This document shows, in pieces, positions 1 to 5,614 of a stretch of DNA of 6,125 nucleotides. Numbering within the stretch: the first letter of the stretch is position 1; each line of letters starts with the position of its first letter. A program made the translations under genes and the position numbers. The stretch is from Rhodanobacter sp. GTDB taxonomy: Bacteria > Pseudomonadota > Gammaproteobacteria > Xanthomonadales > Rhodanobacteraceae. The DNA lies in NCBI GenBank assembly GCA_026193555.1, contig JAPHUU010000018.1:1-6125 (forward strand), read 5' to 3'. The notes beneath the pieces were generated by a model, which was not told the origin of the DNA, made no database searches, and saw only the letters and a list, made by a program, of their open reading frames with translations.

Positions 1-894
1 CAGCAGCAGATTGCCCAGCGGCACCGTGAGCAACGACAGCACGATGCCCGCCCCCAGCACGGTGTTGGCGAGGCTCGGCTCCAGCTCGTATTCGTCGGCA
101 AGGATCGCCGCCGAAACCATCGGCGCCATCGCCGCCTGCAGCACGCCGACAGTGAGCACCAGCCCTTCCACGCCAGCCGCTGCGCCCATCGCCCAGCACA
201 GCAGCGGCGCCAGCAGCAGCTTCCAGCCCAGACCCAGCCCCATCGCCGTGGCCTGCCGGCGGCCCGGATGGAACGTGAACTGCAGCCCGACCGAGAACAG
301 CGCCAGCGGCGTCAGGGTGGCGCCGATCGGTGCAAACACCCCGTCGAGCAGCGCCGGCCACCCGCCTGTCAATCCGACCAGAATGCCGACGATCAGCGCC
401 ACGAAGGCGGGAAAGGTGAGGATACGTCGCACGATGAGCGCCGGTTGCGGCGTCCGCCCGGCATAGATCGACGCGACCACGATGCCGGCCGAGGCCAGCA
501 GCGGAAAGCAGCCCAGCTGATCTGCCACCACCGCCAGCGCAAGACCCGGCTTGCCGTGCAATGCCAGCATCAGCGGATAACCCATGAACGACGTATTGCC
601 CAGCCCGCAGACCAGGATCAACGCGCCGGTACGCTGACGCGACCAGCCCAGCCGCGGCCCGAGCAGGCCGAACAGCAACCATGCACCACCGAAGGTGAGC
701 CACATCGCCGCCACCGGAAACCACAGCTGGGTGTCGAACTTCACCCGCGGGATCAGCTCCAGCACCAGCGCCGGCAACGCCACGTTGATCACCCACCAGT
801 TGATTCCGTGCACCATTCCGGACGGCGGCTTGGCGAAGCGCGCCACCAACACGCCAAGGACCAGACAGACGAACAACAGCAGCAGTGCACTCAT
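1..894 (-). CDS. AEC-family (auxin efflux carrier-like) membrane transporter, C-terminus cut by window edge
   Basis: Reading the minus strand from the ATG at 894-892 gives 298 codons with no stop before the left edge, so only the last few residues are probably missing; family members are usually about 300-320 residues. The protein is almost entirely hydrophobic and I estimate about ten membrane helices, starting at residue 3 with a Leu-rich segment. Family-like motifs are visible: GNTSFMGYP at residues 99-107, DQLG at 125-128, LTPLALFSVGLQ at 194-205 and LQAAMAPMVSAA at 252-263. AEC proteins are inner-membrane secondary carriers, often for malonate or other organic acids, but the substrate cannot be read from sequence. 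No good Shine-Dalgarno precedes the ATG (the bases just upstream read CCCCTCC), so the start rests on the position of the first helix. The gene is divergent from the kinase gene and shares a 128-bp intergenic region with it. Confidence 0.9.
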   Translation of the reverse strand, partial: MSALLLLFVCLVLGVLVARFAKPPSGMVHGINWWVINVALPALVLELIPRVKFDTQLWFPVAAMWLTFGGAWLLFGLLGPRLGWSRQRTGALILVCGLGNTSFMGYPLMLALHGKPGLALAVVADQLGCFPLLASAGIVVASIYAGRTPQPALIVRRILTFPAFVALIVGILVGLTGGWPALLDGVFAPIGATLTPLALFSVGLQFTFHPGRRQATAMGLGLGWKLLLAPLLCWAMGAAAGVEGLVLTVGVLQAAMAPMVSAAILADEYELEPSLANTVLGAGIVLSLLTVPLGNLLL

Positions 895-1022
895 GGAGGG
901 GCGCGCAACAGGAGGAGCCGCCCATTAAACGCGAAGCGGCAGCACGGCGAAAGCATGCGAGTGCGCCTTTCGAGGATAATGCGATGTTTGCCGCCCTCGA
1001 ACACTAGGCCGTTGCCAGCCCC
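895..1022. promoter_or_regulatory. Divergent intergenic region; weak -10-like GATAAT for the rightward gene
   Basis: These 128 bases separate two divergent start codons and must hold the promoters of both, unless one is transcribed from farther away. The only recognisable rightward core element is GATAAT at 975-980, about 43 bases before the kinase ATG. I find no convincing -35 at 16-18 bases upstream of it, so this is a weak call. For the leftward gene I see no clear core promoter. An AGGAG-like string at 910-915 lies on the plus strand but precedes no sensible coding start. A 15-codon reading frame from ATG 979 ends at TGA 1024-1026 and overlaps the kinase start codon (see findings). Confidence 0.3.
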
Positions 1023-2159
1023 ATGAGCGATCCAACCCACCGTGTGCACGGACTGGCCGCCGACAGCGCCTTGCCGGACTGGCCCGCGCTGACCATCGCC
1101 GAGGTCGGGCGGCTGCTGCACGACTACCCGCAACTCGGCCAGCCGGCACCTGTCGGCTGGCATAGTCCGCGTCCGCTGTCGGCCGCCTGCCTCGTCGACA
1201 CCGCCGCTGGCATGGTCTTCATCAAGCGTCACCATCGGCGGGTGCGCTCGGTCGCCACCCTCACCGAAGAGCACCGTTTCATGGCGCACCTGCGCCGCGC
1301 CGGCCTGCCGGTGCCGGCGGTGCTGCGCAACACGCAAGAGCAGACCGCCACCGCCATCGGCGACTGGATCTACGAGATCCACCAGCGCGCCGCCGGTGTC
1401 GACCTGTACCGCGACGCGATCTCGTGGTCGCCCTTGCCGAACCGCGAGCACGCACACCGCGCCGGACGCATGCTGGCCAGACTGCATGACGCCGCGGCCG
1501 GTTACGACGCCGCCCAGCGCGACACGCACATCCTGGTCGCGCGCAGCGAATTGATCAGCTCCGCCGACCCGATCGCCACTTTGCGTGCGCAATGGCCCGA
1601 CCGCCCCGGTCTCGCCGACTACCTGCGCGACCGCGACTGGCAGAACGATTTCGCGCAGTTGCTGGCACCCTGGCATGCCGCCGTGCAGCCGCGACTGATG
1701 CAGCAGCCGCGACTATGGACGCACAACGACTGGCATGTCTCCAACCTGTGCTGGAACGAGCCGGGCTCGCACGCACAGATCACCGCGGTGCTCGACTTCG
1801 GCCTGGCCGCCGCCACGTTCGCCCTGTTCGACCTGGCCACCGCGATCGAGCGCAATGCCATCGCCTGGCTGGAGCTCGACACCGGCACCGGCGCGGCGCA
1901 CGCCGAGATCGCCCTCGCACTGATTGAAGGCTATCGGCAGCAGCGACCGCTGCAAGCGGCCGATGTGCACCTGCTGGCCGACCTGCTGCCGCTGGTGCAT
2001 GTGGATTTCGCGCTGTCCGAGGTCGAGTATTTCCACGCCATCACCGGCTCGCGAGACAACGCCGACGTGGCCTACGACACCTTCCTGCGCGGTCACGCCG
2101 CCTGGTTCGCCACGACACCGGGGCAGGCCCTGCTGCAATCCATCCATGATGGCGCCTGA
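1023..2159 (+). CDS. APH-fold (aminoglycoside phosphotransferase/choline kinase superfamily) small-molecule kinase
   Basis: This 378-residue soluble protein has the protein kinase-like fold of the APH superfamily. The probable ATP-binding lysine is K68 in MVFIKRH (residues 64-70), and E83 is a likely partner glutamate. The catalytic Brenner-type motif HNDWHVSN at 234-241 supplies catalytic D236 and N241. The metal-binding DFG lies at 258-260, inside VLDFG. The fold phosphorylates hydroxyls of small molecules (choline, homoserine, thiamine, aminoglycosides) with ATP; the substrate is not evident from sequence. The gene ends about 32 bases before a TPP riboswitch that drives a thiamine uptake unit. 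E. coli thiamine kinase ThiK is in the same superfamily, so thiamine phosphorylation is a reasonable guess from context only. The ATG at 1023 has no Shine-Dalgarno. An upstream in-frame ATG at 984 is closed by TAG at 1005-1007, so it cannot extend the gene. Antibiotic resistance is unlikely given the chromosomal-looking context. Confidence 0.88.
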   Translation: MSDPTHRVHGLAADSALPDWPALTIAEVGRLLHDYPQLGQPAPVGWHSPRPLSAACLVDTAAGMVFIKRHHRRVRSVATLTEEHRFMAHLRRAGLPVPAVLRNTQEQTATAIGDWIYEIHQRAAGVDLYRDAISWSPLPNREHAHRAGRMLARLHDAAAGYDAAQRDTHILVARSELISSADPIATLRAQWPDRPGLADYLRDRDWQNDFAQLLAPWHAAVQPRLMQQPRLWTHNDWHVSNLCWNEPGSHAQITAVLDFGLAAATFALFDLATAIERNAIAWLELDTGTGAAHAEIALALIEGYRQQRPLQAADVHLLADLLPLVHVDFALSEVEYFHAITGSRDNADVAYDTFLRGHAAWFATTPGQALLQSIHDGA

Positions 2160-2188
2160 CCCACACCGTCGCATTTCGTGATTAAATA
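2156..2188 (+). promoter_or_regulatory. Possible promoter of the riboswitch-controlled unit
   Basis: A short AT-rich stretch, ATTAAATAGA at 2181-2190, stands out in this GC-rich sequence immediately before the riboswitch aptamer. TTAAAT at 2182-2187 matches the -10 consensus at four of six positions. The best -35-like string is CTGACC at 2156-2161 (four of six), but the 20-base spacer is longer than ideal. A start site shortly after 2190 would put the 5' end of the RNA right at helix P1. Location and composition argue for a promoter here, while the exact boxes are uncertain. Confidence 0.35.
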
Positions 2189-2191
2189 GAC

Positions 2192-2282
2192 GTTCTTGAA
2201 GCGGGGGTGCCCGGCGTTGCCGGGCTGAGAGAGTCCCTTGGAACCTGATCCGGTTTGCACCGGCGTAGGGAGCTTGCAGAAC
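2192..2282 (+). ncRNA. TPP (thiamine pyrophosphate) riboswitch, THI-box aptamer
   Basis: All conserved blocks of the THI-box aptamer are present in order. GGGGGTGC at 2203-2210 opens P2, which closes with the CCC at 2235-2237. GCCCGGC (2209-2215) pairs with GCCGGGC (2219-2225) around a GTT loop, forming P3. CTGAGA at 2225-2230 is the pyrimidine-recognising junction. GAACCTGATC at 2241-2250 and GCGTAGGGA at 2263-2271 form the pyrophosphate-sensing arm, with a CCGGT/ACCGG hairpin at 2250-2263. P1 is AAGC/GCTT (2199-2202 with 2272-2275), extended past a two-base mismatch by GTTCT/AGAAC (2192-2196 with 2278-2282). TPP binding normally represses the downstream genes. The aptamer lies 59 bases before the receptor ATG, so the receptor and permease below are inferred to respond to thiamine status. 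Confidence 0.97.
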
Positions 2283-2309
2283 CATCGCGTCCGTCCGGGC
2301 GCGATGGTT
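2280..2309 (+). promoter_or_regulatory. Perfect 10-bp hairpin in the riboswitch expression platform (hairpin A)
   Basis: AACCATCGCG at 2280-2289 pairs perfectly with CGCGATGGTT at 2300-2309 around a ten-base loop. Its 5' arm shares bases 2280-2282 with the 3' strand of the extended aptamer P1, so the two cannot form fully together. Its 3' arm overlaps the 5' arm of hairpin B. There is no run of T after it, so it is not a standard intrinsic terminator. Its most likely role is as the antiterminator-like or ligand-free structure in the switch, which is inferred from geometry. Confidence 0.6.
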
Positions 2310-2318
2310 CGCCGTCGC
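2301..2318 (+). promoter_or_regulatory. Compact UUCG-loop hairpin, alternative expression-platform structure (hairpin B)
   Basis: GCGATGG at 2301-2307 pairs with CCGTCGC at 2312-2318 (one G-T wobble) around a TTCG tetraloop. It uses most of the same bases as the 3' arm of hairpin A, so A and B are mutually exclusive. Only a weak TTCGT follows it, so it could act as an imperfect terminator, a pause site or simply an RNA structure before the start codon. The alternative pairing with hairpin A is visible; the function is inferred. Confidence 0.5.
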
Positions 2319-2340
2319 TTCGTCCGCGCCCCCAGAGACG

Positions 2341-4539
2341 ATGACGATGACCTTGCCCCGCACTCCCCTGATGCTTGCCCTGCTCTCAGCCCTGGCATTT
2401 GCGCAGACGCCCATCGCGCGCGCCGACGATGTCGCCGACACGCCGCAGGCCACGCCGCTGGCGACGGTCCAGGTAAGCGCGAGCCGCGACAAGGGCTACC
2501 GTGCCGACAGCTCACAGATCGACACCTTCGGCAGCTTCGGCAACGCGCCGCTGCACGACACCCCGGCCGCGGTCAGCGTGATCACCCGTGACCAGATCGA
2601 CGACCGCCAGCCGCGCACGTTGAGCGAACTGGCCCGCTCCGACGCGGCACTGGGCGACAACTACGCGCCGGTCGGCTACTACCAGGACATCGCCATCCGC
2701 GGCTTTGCGCTGGATCTGGCCACCGGCTACCGCCTCAACGACCTGACTCTCACCGGCGAGCAGCTGCTGCCGCTGGAGGACAAGCAGCGGGTGGAGATCC
2801 TCAAGGGTCTGGGTGGCCTGGAAGCCGGCGTGGTGGCGCCCGGCGGCCTGATCAACTACGTCAGCAAGCGACCGGCCGAGGTGCGCACCGCCACCCTCGG
2901 CACCGACTCGCACGGTTCGCGTTATGCCGCGGTGGACATCGGCGGCTGGCTGTCGCCGACGTTTGGCGTGCGTGTGAACGCCGCCCACGAGGACATGCAC
3001 TCCTACGTCGACCATGCCAACGGCCGGCGCAGCTTCTTCTCGCTGGCGGCCGACTGGAAGATCAGCCCGAATGCCACACTGCAGCTGGACACCGACTACC
3101 AGACCAGCGGCCAGCGCTCGGTCTCCGGCTACCAGCTGCTGGGCGGCACCACCCTTCCGGCCCATCCCAGCCGTACCCGCATGCTCGGCTTCGAGCCGTG
3201 GCAGCAGCCGGTCGGCATCCACGCAAGCAACAGCACGGCGCGCTTCAACTACCGCCTCAGCAACAACTGGAGCGCGCAAGTGTCGGCCGGCCACAGCCGC
3301 AGCAAGATCGACGACAACGTCGCCTTCGCCTACGGCTGCTTCTATTCGCCGGCCTGCGCCAGCGGCGCCACACCCGGCTATTTCTTTGCGCCCAACGGCG
3401 ACTACGACGTCTACGACTACCGCAGCCCCGACGACACCCGCCAGAACGACGAAGTACGCGCCGTGCTCAAGGGCAGTTTCAACACCGGTACCGTGGGCCA
3501 CGAGATCAGCCTCGGCGCCAGCGCGTTCCGCCGTACCCTGGACCAGCGCCCCTACGTCTACGACTACGTCGGCACGGCCAACATCAGCCAGGTCGATCCG
3601 CCGTATTTCGCCCCCTCGCCGAACCAGGCCGGGCCGTCCGCACGCACCCTGAGCAGCTGGCAGCACTCGCTGTTTGCCCTCGATCGGATGCACCTGGGCG
3701 CACATTGGCAGCTGCTCGCCGGCGGTCGCTTCGTGCGCCTGCACGAGCGCGCCTACGACGACGCCGGCGTGCTCCAGCGCGACACCCGTCTCGACAAGGC
3801 GCTGCCGCAGGCCGCCGTGATGTGGCAGCCCACCGCGCCGCTGACCGCCTACCTGAGCTACAGCGAGGGCCTGTCGCTGGGCGGCCAGGCGCCGTACTGG
3901 ACCTCCAACGGCGGCACCACGCTGGCGCCGCTGCTGTCGCACCAGATCGAGGCCGGCGTGAAGTACGACTGGAGCGACGTACTCAGCCTCACCACCGCGC
4001 TGTACCGGATCCGCCAGCCCTACCAGTTCGCACAACCGGACAGTACCGCCGAGGGCTTCACCTTCGCCCAGCGCGGCGACGAGGTGCACAGCGGACTGGA
4101 GCTCGATGCCGCCGGCCGCGTCAGTCCCGACCTGCGCCTCACCGCCAGCGTCAACCTGATCCGCGCCCGCGCGCAGAATACCGGCACGCCCAGCTATGAA
4201 GGCCACCAGATCGTCAACGTGCCGCGCCTGCGTACGGCCGTCTATCTGGACTACCGCCTGCCGTTCGCGCACGACCTGAGCCTGCTCGGCGGCTGGCGCT
4301 ACGCCAGCGCCAACCCCGCCACGCCCGACGGCGTGACCTCCGTGCCTGCGTACAACGTGTTCGACGCCGGCCTGCGCTACGGCACCCGGTGGCACGGCCA
4401 CGCGCTGACCTGGCGACTGAACGTCGACAACCTGTTCGACCACTTCTACTGGCGCGACACCGGCAGCGCCTACGGCGACAGCTACCTGTTCCCGGGCGCG
4501 CCGCGACTGGCCCGGCTGTCGCTGACGGCCGCCTTCTGA
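2341..4539 (+). CDS. TonB-dependent outer-membrane receptor, probable thiamine receptor (OMR1-type)
   Basis: This 732-residue protein imports a scarce substrate across the outer membrane with energy from TonB/ExbB/ExbD. A signal peptide covers residues 1-28, with likely cleavage after ARA. A TonB-box-like ATVQVSA sits at 41-47. The plug domain spans about 60-178, with DTPAAVSVIT at 73-82, IRGF at 119-122, VEILKG at 151-156 and GGLINYVSKRP at 168-178. The rest is a beta barrel ending in Phe (RLSLTAAF), as the assembly machinery prefers. C333 and C339 probably form a disulfide in an outer loop. Plain homology would call it a siderophore receptor, but the TPP riboswitch before it and the PnuT-like gene after it point to thiamine or a derivative. 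A second in-frame ATG at 2347 lies nine bases from the weak Shine-Dalgarno AGAGA (2334-2338) and may be the true start; 2341 is only three bases away. Confidence 0.93.
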   Translation: MTMTLPRTPLMLALLSALAFAQTPIARADDVADTPQATPLATVQVSASRDKGYRADSSQIDTFGSFGNAPLHDTPAAVSVITRDQIDDRQPRTLSELARSDAALGDNYAPVGYYQDIAIRGFALDLATGYRLNDLTLTGEQLLPLEDKQRVEILKGLGGLEAGVVAPGGLINYVSKRPAEVRTATLGTDSHGSRYAAVDIGGWLSPTFGVRVNAAHEDMHSYVDHANGRRSFFSLAADWKISPNATLQLDTDYQTSGQRSVSGYQLLGGTTLPAHPSRTRMLGFEPWQQPVGIHASNSTARFNYRLSNNWSAQVSAGHSRSKIDDNVAFAYGCFYSPACASGATPGYFFAPNGDYDVYDYRSPDDTRQNDEVRAVLKGSFNTGTVGHEISLGASAFRRTLDQRPYVYDYVGTANISQVDPPYFAPSPNQAGPSARTLSSWQHSLFALDRMHLGAHWQLLAGGRFVRLHERAYDDAGVLQRDTRLDKALPQAAVMWQPTAPLTAYLSYSEGLSLGGQAPYWTSNGGTTLAPLLSHQIEAGVKYDWSDVLSLTTALYRIRQPYQFAQPDSTAEGFTFAQRGDEVHSGLELDAAGRVSPDLRLTASVNLIRARAQNTGTPSYEGHQIVNVPRLRTAVYLDYRLPFAHDLSLLGGWRYASANPATPDGVTSVPAYNVFDAGLRYGTRWHGHALTWRLNVDNLFDHFYWRDTGSAYGDSYLFPGAPRLARLSLTAAF

Positions 4540-4540
4540 G

Positions 4541-5134
4541 ATGACCTGGGTCGAACTCATCGGCGCGCTGCTCAGCGCCTGGGGCGTCTGGCTCACCGCC
4601 AGGCGCCAGCCGTGGTGCTGGCCGATCGGGCTGCTGTCGGTGTTGATCTATGTATGGATCTTCGTCGATGCCAGGCTCTATTCCGATGCGCTGCTGCAAC
4701 TCGCCTTCGCGCTGCTGATCGTCTACGGCTGGCACCGCTGGCTGCGCCACCTGGGTGACGATGGTCTGGTCCGGGTCGCGCCGCTGCCCATCCGCGAGGC
4801 CGCCGCACACCTCGCGATCGGTCTGGCGTGTGCCCTCGCGCTGGGCTTTGCCATGCACCGCTGGACCGATGCCGCCCTGCCCCGGCTGGATGCGGCACTC
4901 ACCGCCTTCAGCCTGGTGGCGCAGTGGTGGCAGGGCCGTCGGCACATCGCCGCATGGTGGCTGTGGATCGTGGTCGACGTGATCTACGTGGGCGAGTACG
5001 TCTACAAGCACCTGCTGATCACCTCGGTGCTGTATGCCGGCTTCGTGGTGCTGGCGATGATCGGCTTGCGCAGCTGGCAGCAGGCCCATCGACATGCCAG
5101 CCCGGCCATCGAGCCGGCCATCGAACCGGGTTGA
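4541..5134 (+). CDS. pnuT: PnuC/PnuT-family inner-membrane transporter, probable thiamine permease
   Basis: This 197-residue protein has about seven membrane helices (roughly 3-20, 25-42, 46-66, 84-105, 110-130, 136-153, 158-178), the 3+1+3 layout of the PnuC family. Family signatures are WPIGLLSVLIYVW at 27-39, followed by LYSDALLQ at 46-53, and near the end WWLWIVVD at 139-146, then LY at 164-165 and GLRSW. PnuC proteins carry nicotinamide riboside, while PnuT members carry thiamine by facilitated diffusion with trapping by phosphorylation. The PnuT assignment rests mainly on the TPP riboswitch and the receptor upstream, because I cannot assign substrate from the residues alone. The ATG comes one base after the receptor stop (TGAGATG), so the two are almost certainly co-transcribed and translationally coupled. 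The C-terminus has a short soluble tail with a repeated AIEP unit coded by a 12-base tandem repeat. Confidence 0.88.
   Translation: MTWVELIGALLSAWGVWLTARRQPWCWPIGLLSVLIYVWIFVDARLYSDALLQLAFALLIVYGWHRWLRHLGDDGLVRVAPLPIREAAAHLAIGLACALALGFAMHRWTDAALPRLDAALTAFSLVAQWWQGRRHIAAWWLWIVVDVIYVGEYVYKHLLITSVLYAGFVVLAMIGLRSWQQAHRHASPAIEPAIEPG
5102..5125 (+). repeat. 12-base tandem repeat at the 3' end of pnuT
   Basis: CCGGCCATCGAG at 5102-5113 is followed directly by CCGGCCATCGAA at 5114-5125, differing only in the last base, and then by a partial third unit beginning CCGGG. It encodes the repeated PAIE/PAIEPG tail after the last membrane helix. It is probably replication slippage in a tolerant tail. Confidence 0.75.
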
Positions 5135-5291
5135 AGCCGGGCTGCAACGGGTCGCCCGTGCCACACCGGGCACACGTCCTGCCGCTGCCTTCAAGCAGGT
5201 GCGAACAGGCCCGGTGCGGCGCGTGAGATAATCACTTTTCTTGTGCAGACAGTCGCTACTGTCGTGACCTTTCCGGACAGTTCCTACCTTC
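5135..5291. other. Intergenic region after pnuT with GACAGT/ACTGTC repeats
   Basis: This 157-base gap contains short, weak hairpins near 5147-5173 (ACGGG/CCCGT, GCCCG/CGGGC and GTGCC/GGCAC are alternatives) with no T-run after them, so I call no firm terminator. A GATAAT at 5227-5232 could be the -10 of a promoter for the small gene downstream, but no -35 is evident. It lies inside a 4-bp GTGA/TCAC inverted repeat followed by TTTTCTT, which could equally be a very weak terminator. GACAGT at 5248-5253, ACTGTC at 5258-5263 and GACAGT at 5276-5281 form alternative inverted repeats just before the next start codon. Confidence 0.5.
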
Positions 5292-5561
5292 ATGACCATC
5301 CCCAAAGACGCATTCCGGCGCTTCCAGGAAGAGCTCGCCGCGATAGACCGCAAGGAACACCTGTCCACCGAAGAGCCGACCGGCGACAGGCGACTGGCCC
5401 ACGCCAGGGCCGACTTCCTGTCGATCAGGAAGCGCTACGGCCTGACCGTTGCCGATGTGGTCGCCTTCTTTCCCGAACAGGAAGGCATTGCGTATCTGCA
5501 GCGACTCATCGCTGCCAGCGAAGCGAAACCCACCCGCAAGAGAAAGCCGAAGGAAGCCTGA
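5292..5561 (+). CDS. Small uncharacterised protein, 89 residues
   Basis: I do not recognise this protein with confidence. It is soluble, charged and mainly predicted helical, with no signal peptide, membrane segment or Cys. The first half is rich in acidic and basic residues (FQEELAAIDRKEHLSTEE, 11-28). A conserved-looking core, RYGLTVADVVAFFP, spans 48-61, and the protein ends in a basic tail, KPTRKRKPKEA (79-89), of the kind that often contacts nucleic acid. The YGLT-x-ADV core faintly resembles the linker of H-NS-type nucleoid proteins, but the usual H-NS DNA-binding loop is absent, so this is not a family call. The ORF is supported by host-like codon use and its place between two real genes. 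The ATG at 5292 lacks a proper Shine-Dalgarno; the nearest purine string is GGACAG at 5275-5280. It lies 53 bases before the MOSC gene on the same strand and may share a transcript with it. Confidence 0.7.
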   Translation: MTIPKDAFRRFQEELAAIDRKEHLSTEEPTGDRRLAHARADFLSIRKRYGLTVADVVAFFPEQEGIAYLQRLIAASEAKPTRKRKPKEA

Positions 5562-5614
5562 GCGATCAGGCCAGCCAGGGACCCTGACCCCCGAGGTTGC
5601 GGAGCGATGCACCG

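Noticed and set aside
268..1026. 252-codon plus-strand frame opposite the AEC transporter
   Set aside because: The product is Arg/Gln/His-rich with no recognisable fold, and the minus strand encodes a clear membrane transporter. Only its last 15 codons are mentioned, as a possible coupling mini-ORF.
1023..2159. Aminoglycoside resistance gene
   Set aside because: Only the general superfamily motifs are present; there is no mobile context, and codon use matches the neighbours, so a metabolic kinase is more likely.
2512..4596. 694-codon open frame on the minus strand opposite the receptor gene
   Set aside because: It is an antisense shadow produced by GC-rich codons; the product is low-complexity Val/Ala/Gly/Arg text with no domain, while the plus strand encodes a complete receptor.
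5223..5242. GTGA/TCAC inverted repeat followed by TTTTCTT as an intrinsic terminator for the thiamine unit
   Set aside because: The stem is only four base pairs and the loop is AT-rich, too weak for a confident terminator; the same bases could be a -10 element.
4214..5368. 384-codon minus-strand frame across the receptor end, pnuT and the start of the small gene
   Set aside because: It crosses three plus-strand genes, is Arg/Gly-rich and shows no domain, so it is a shadow frame.
5576..5586. CAGGG-A-CCCTG palindrome between the small gene and the MOSC gene
   Set aside because: A one-base spacer cannot form a hairpin loop, and an 11-base palindrome in GC-rich DNA is not enough to call an operator.
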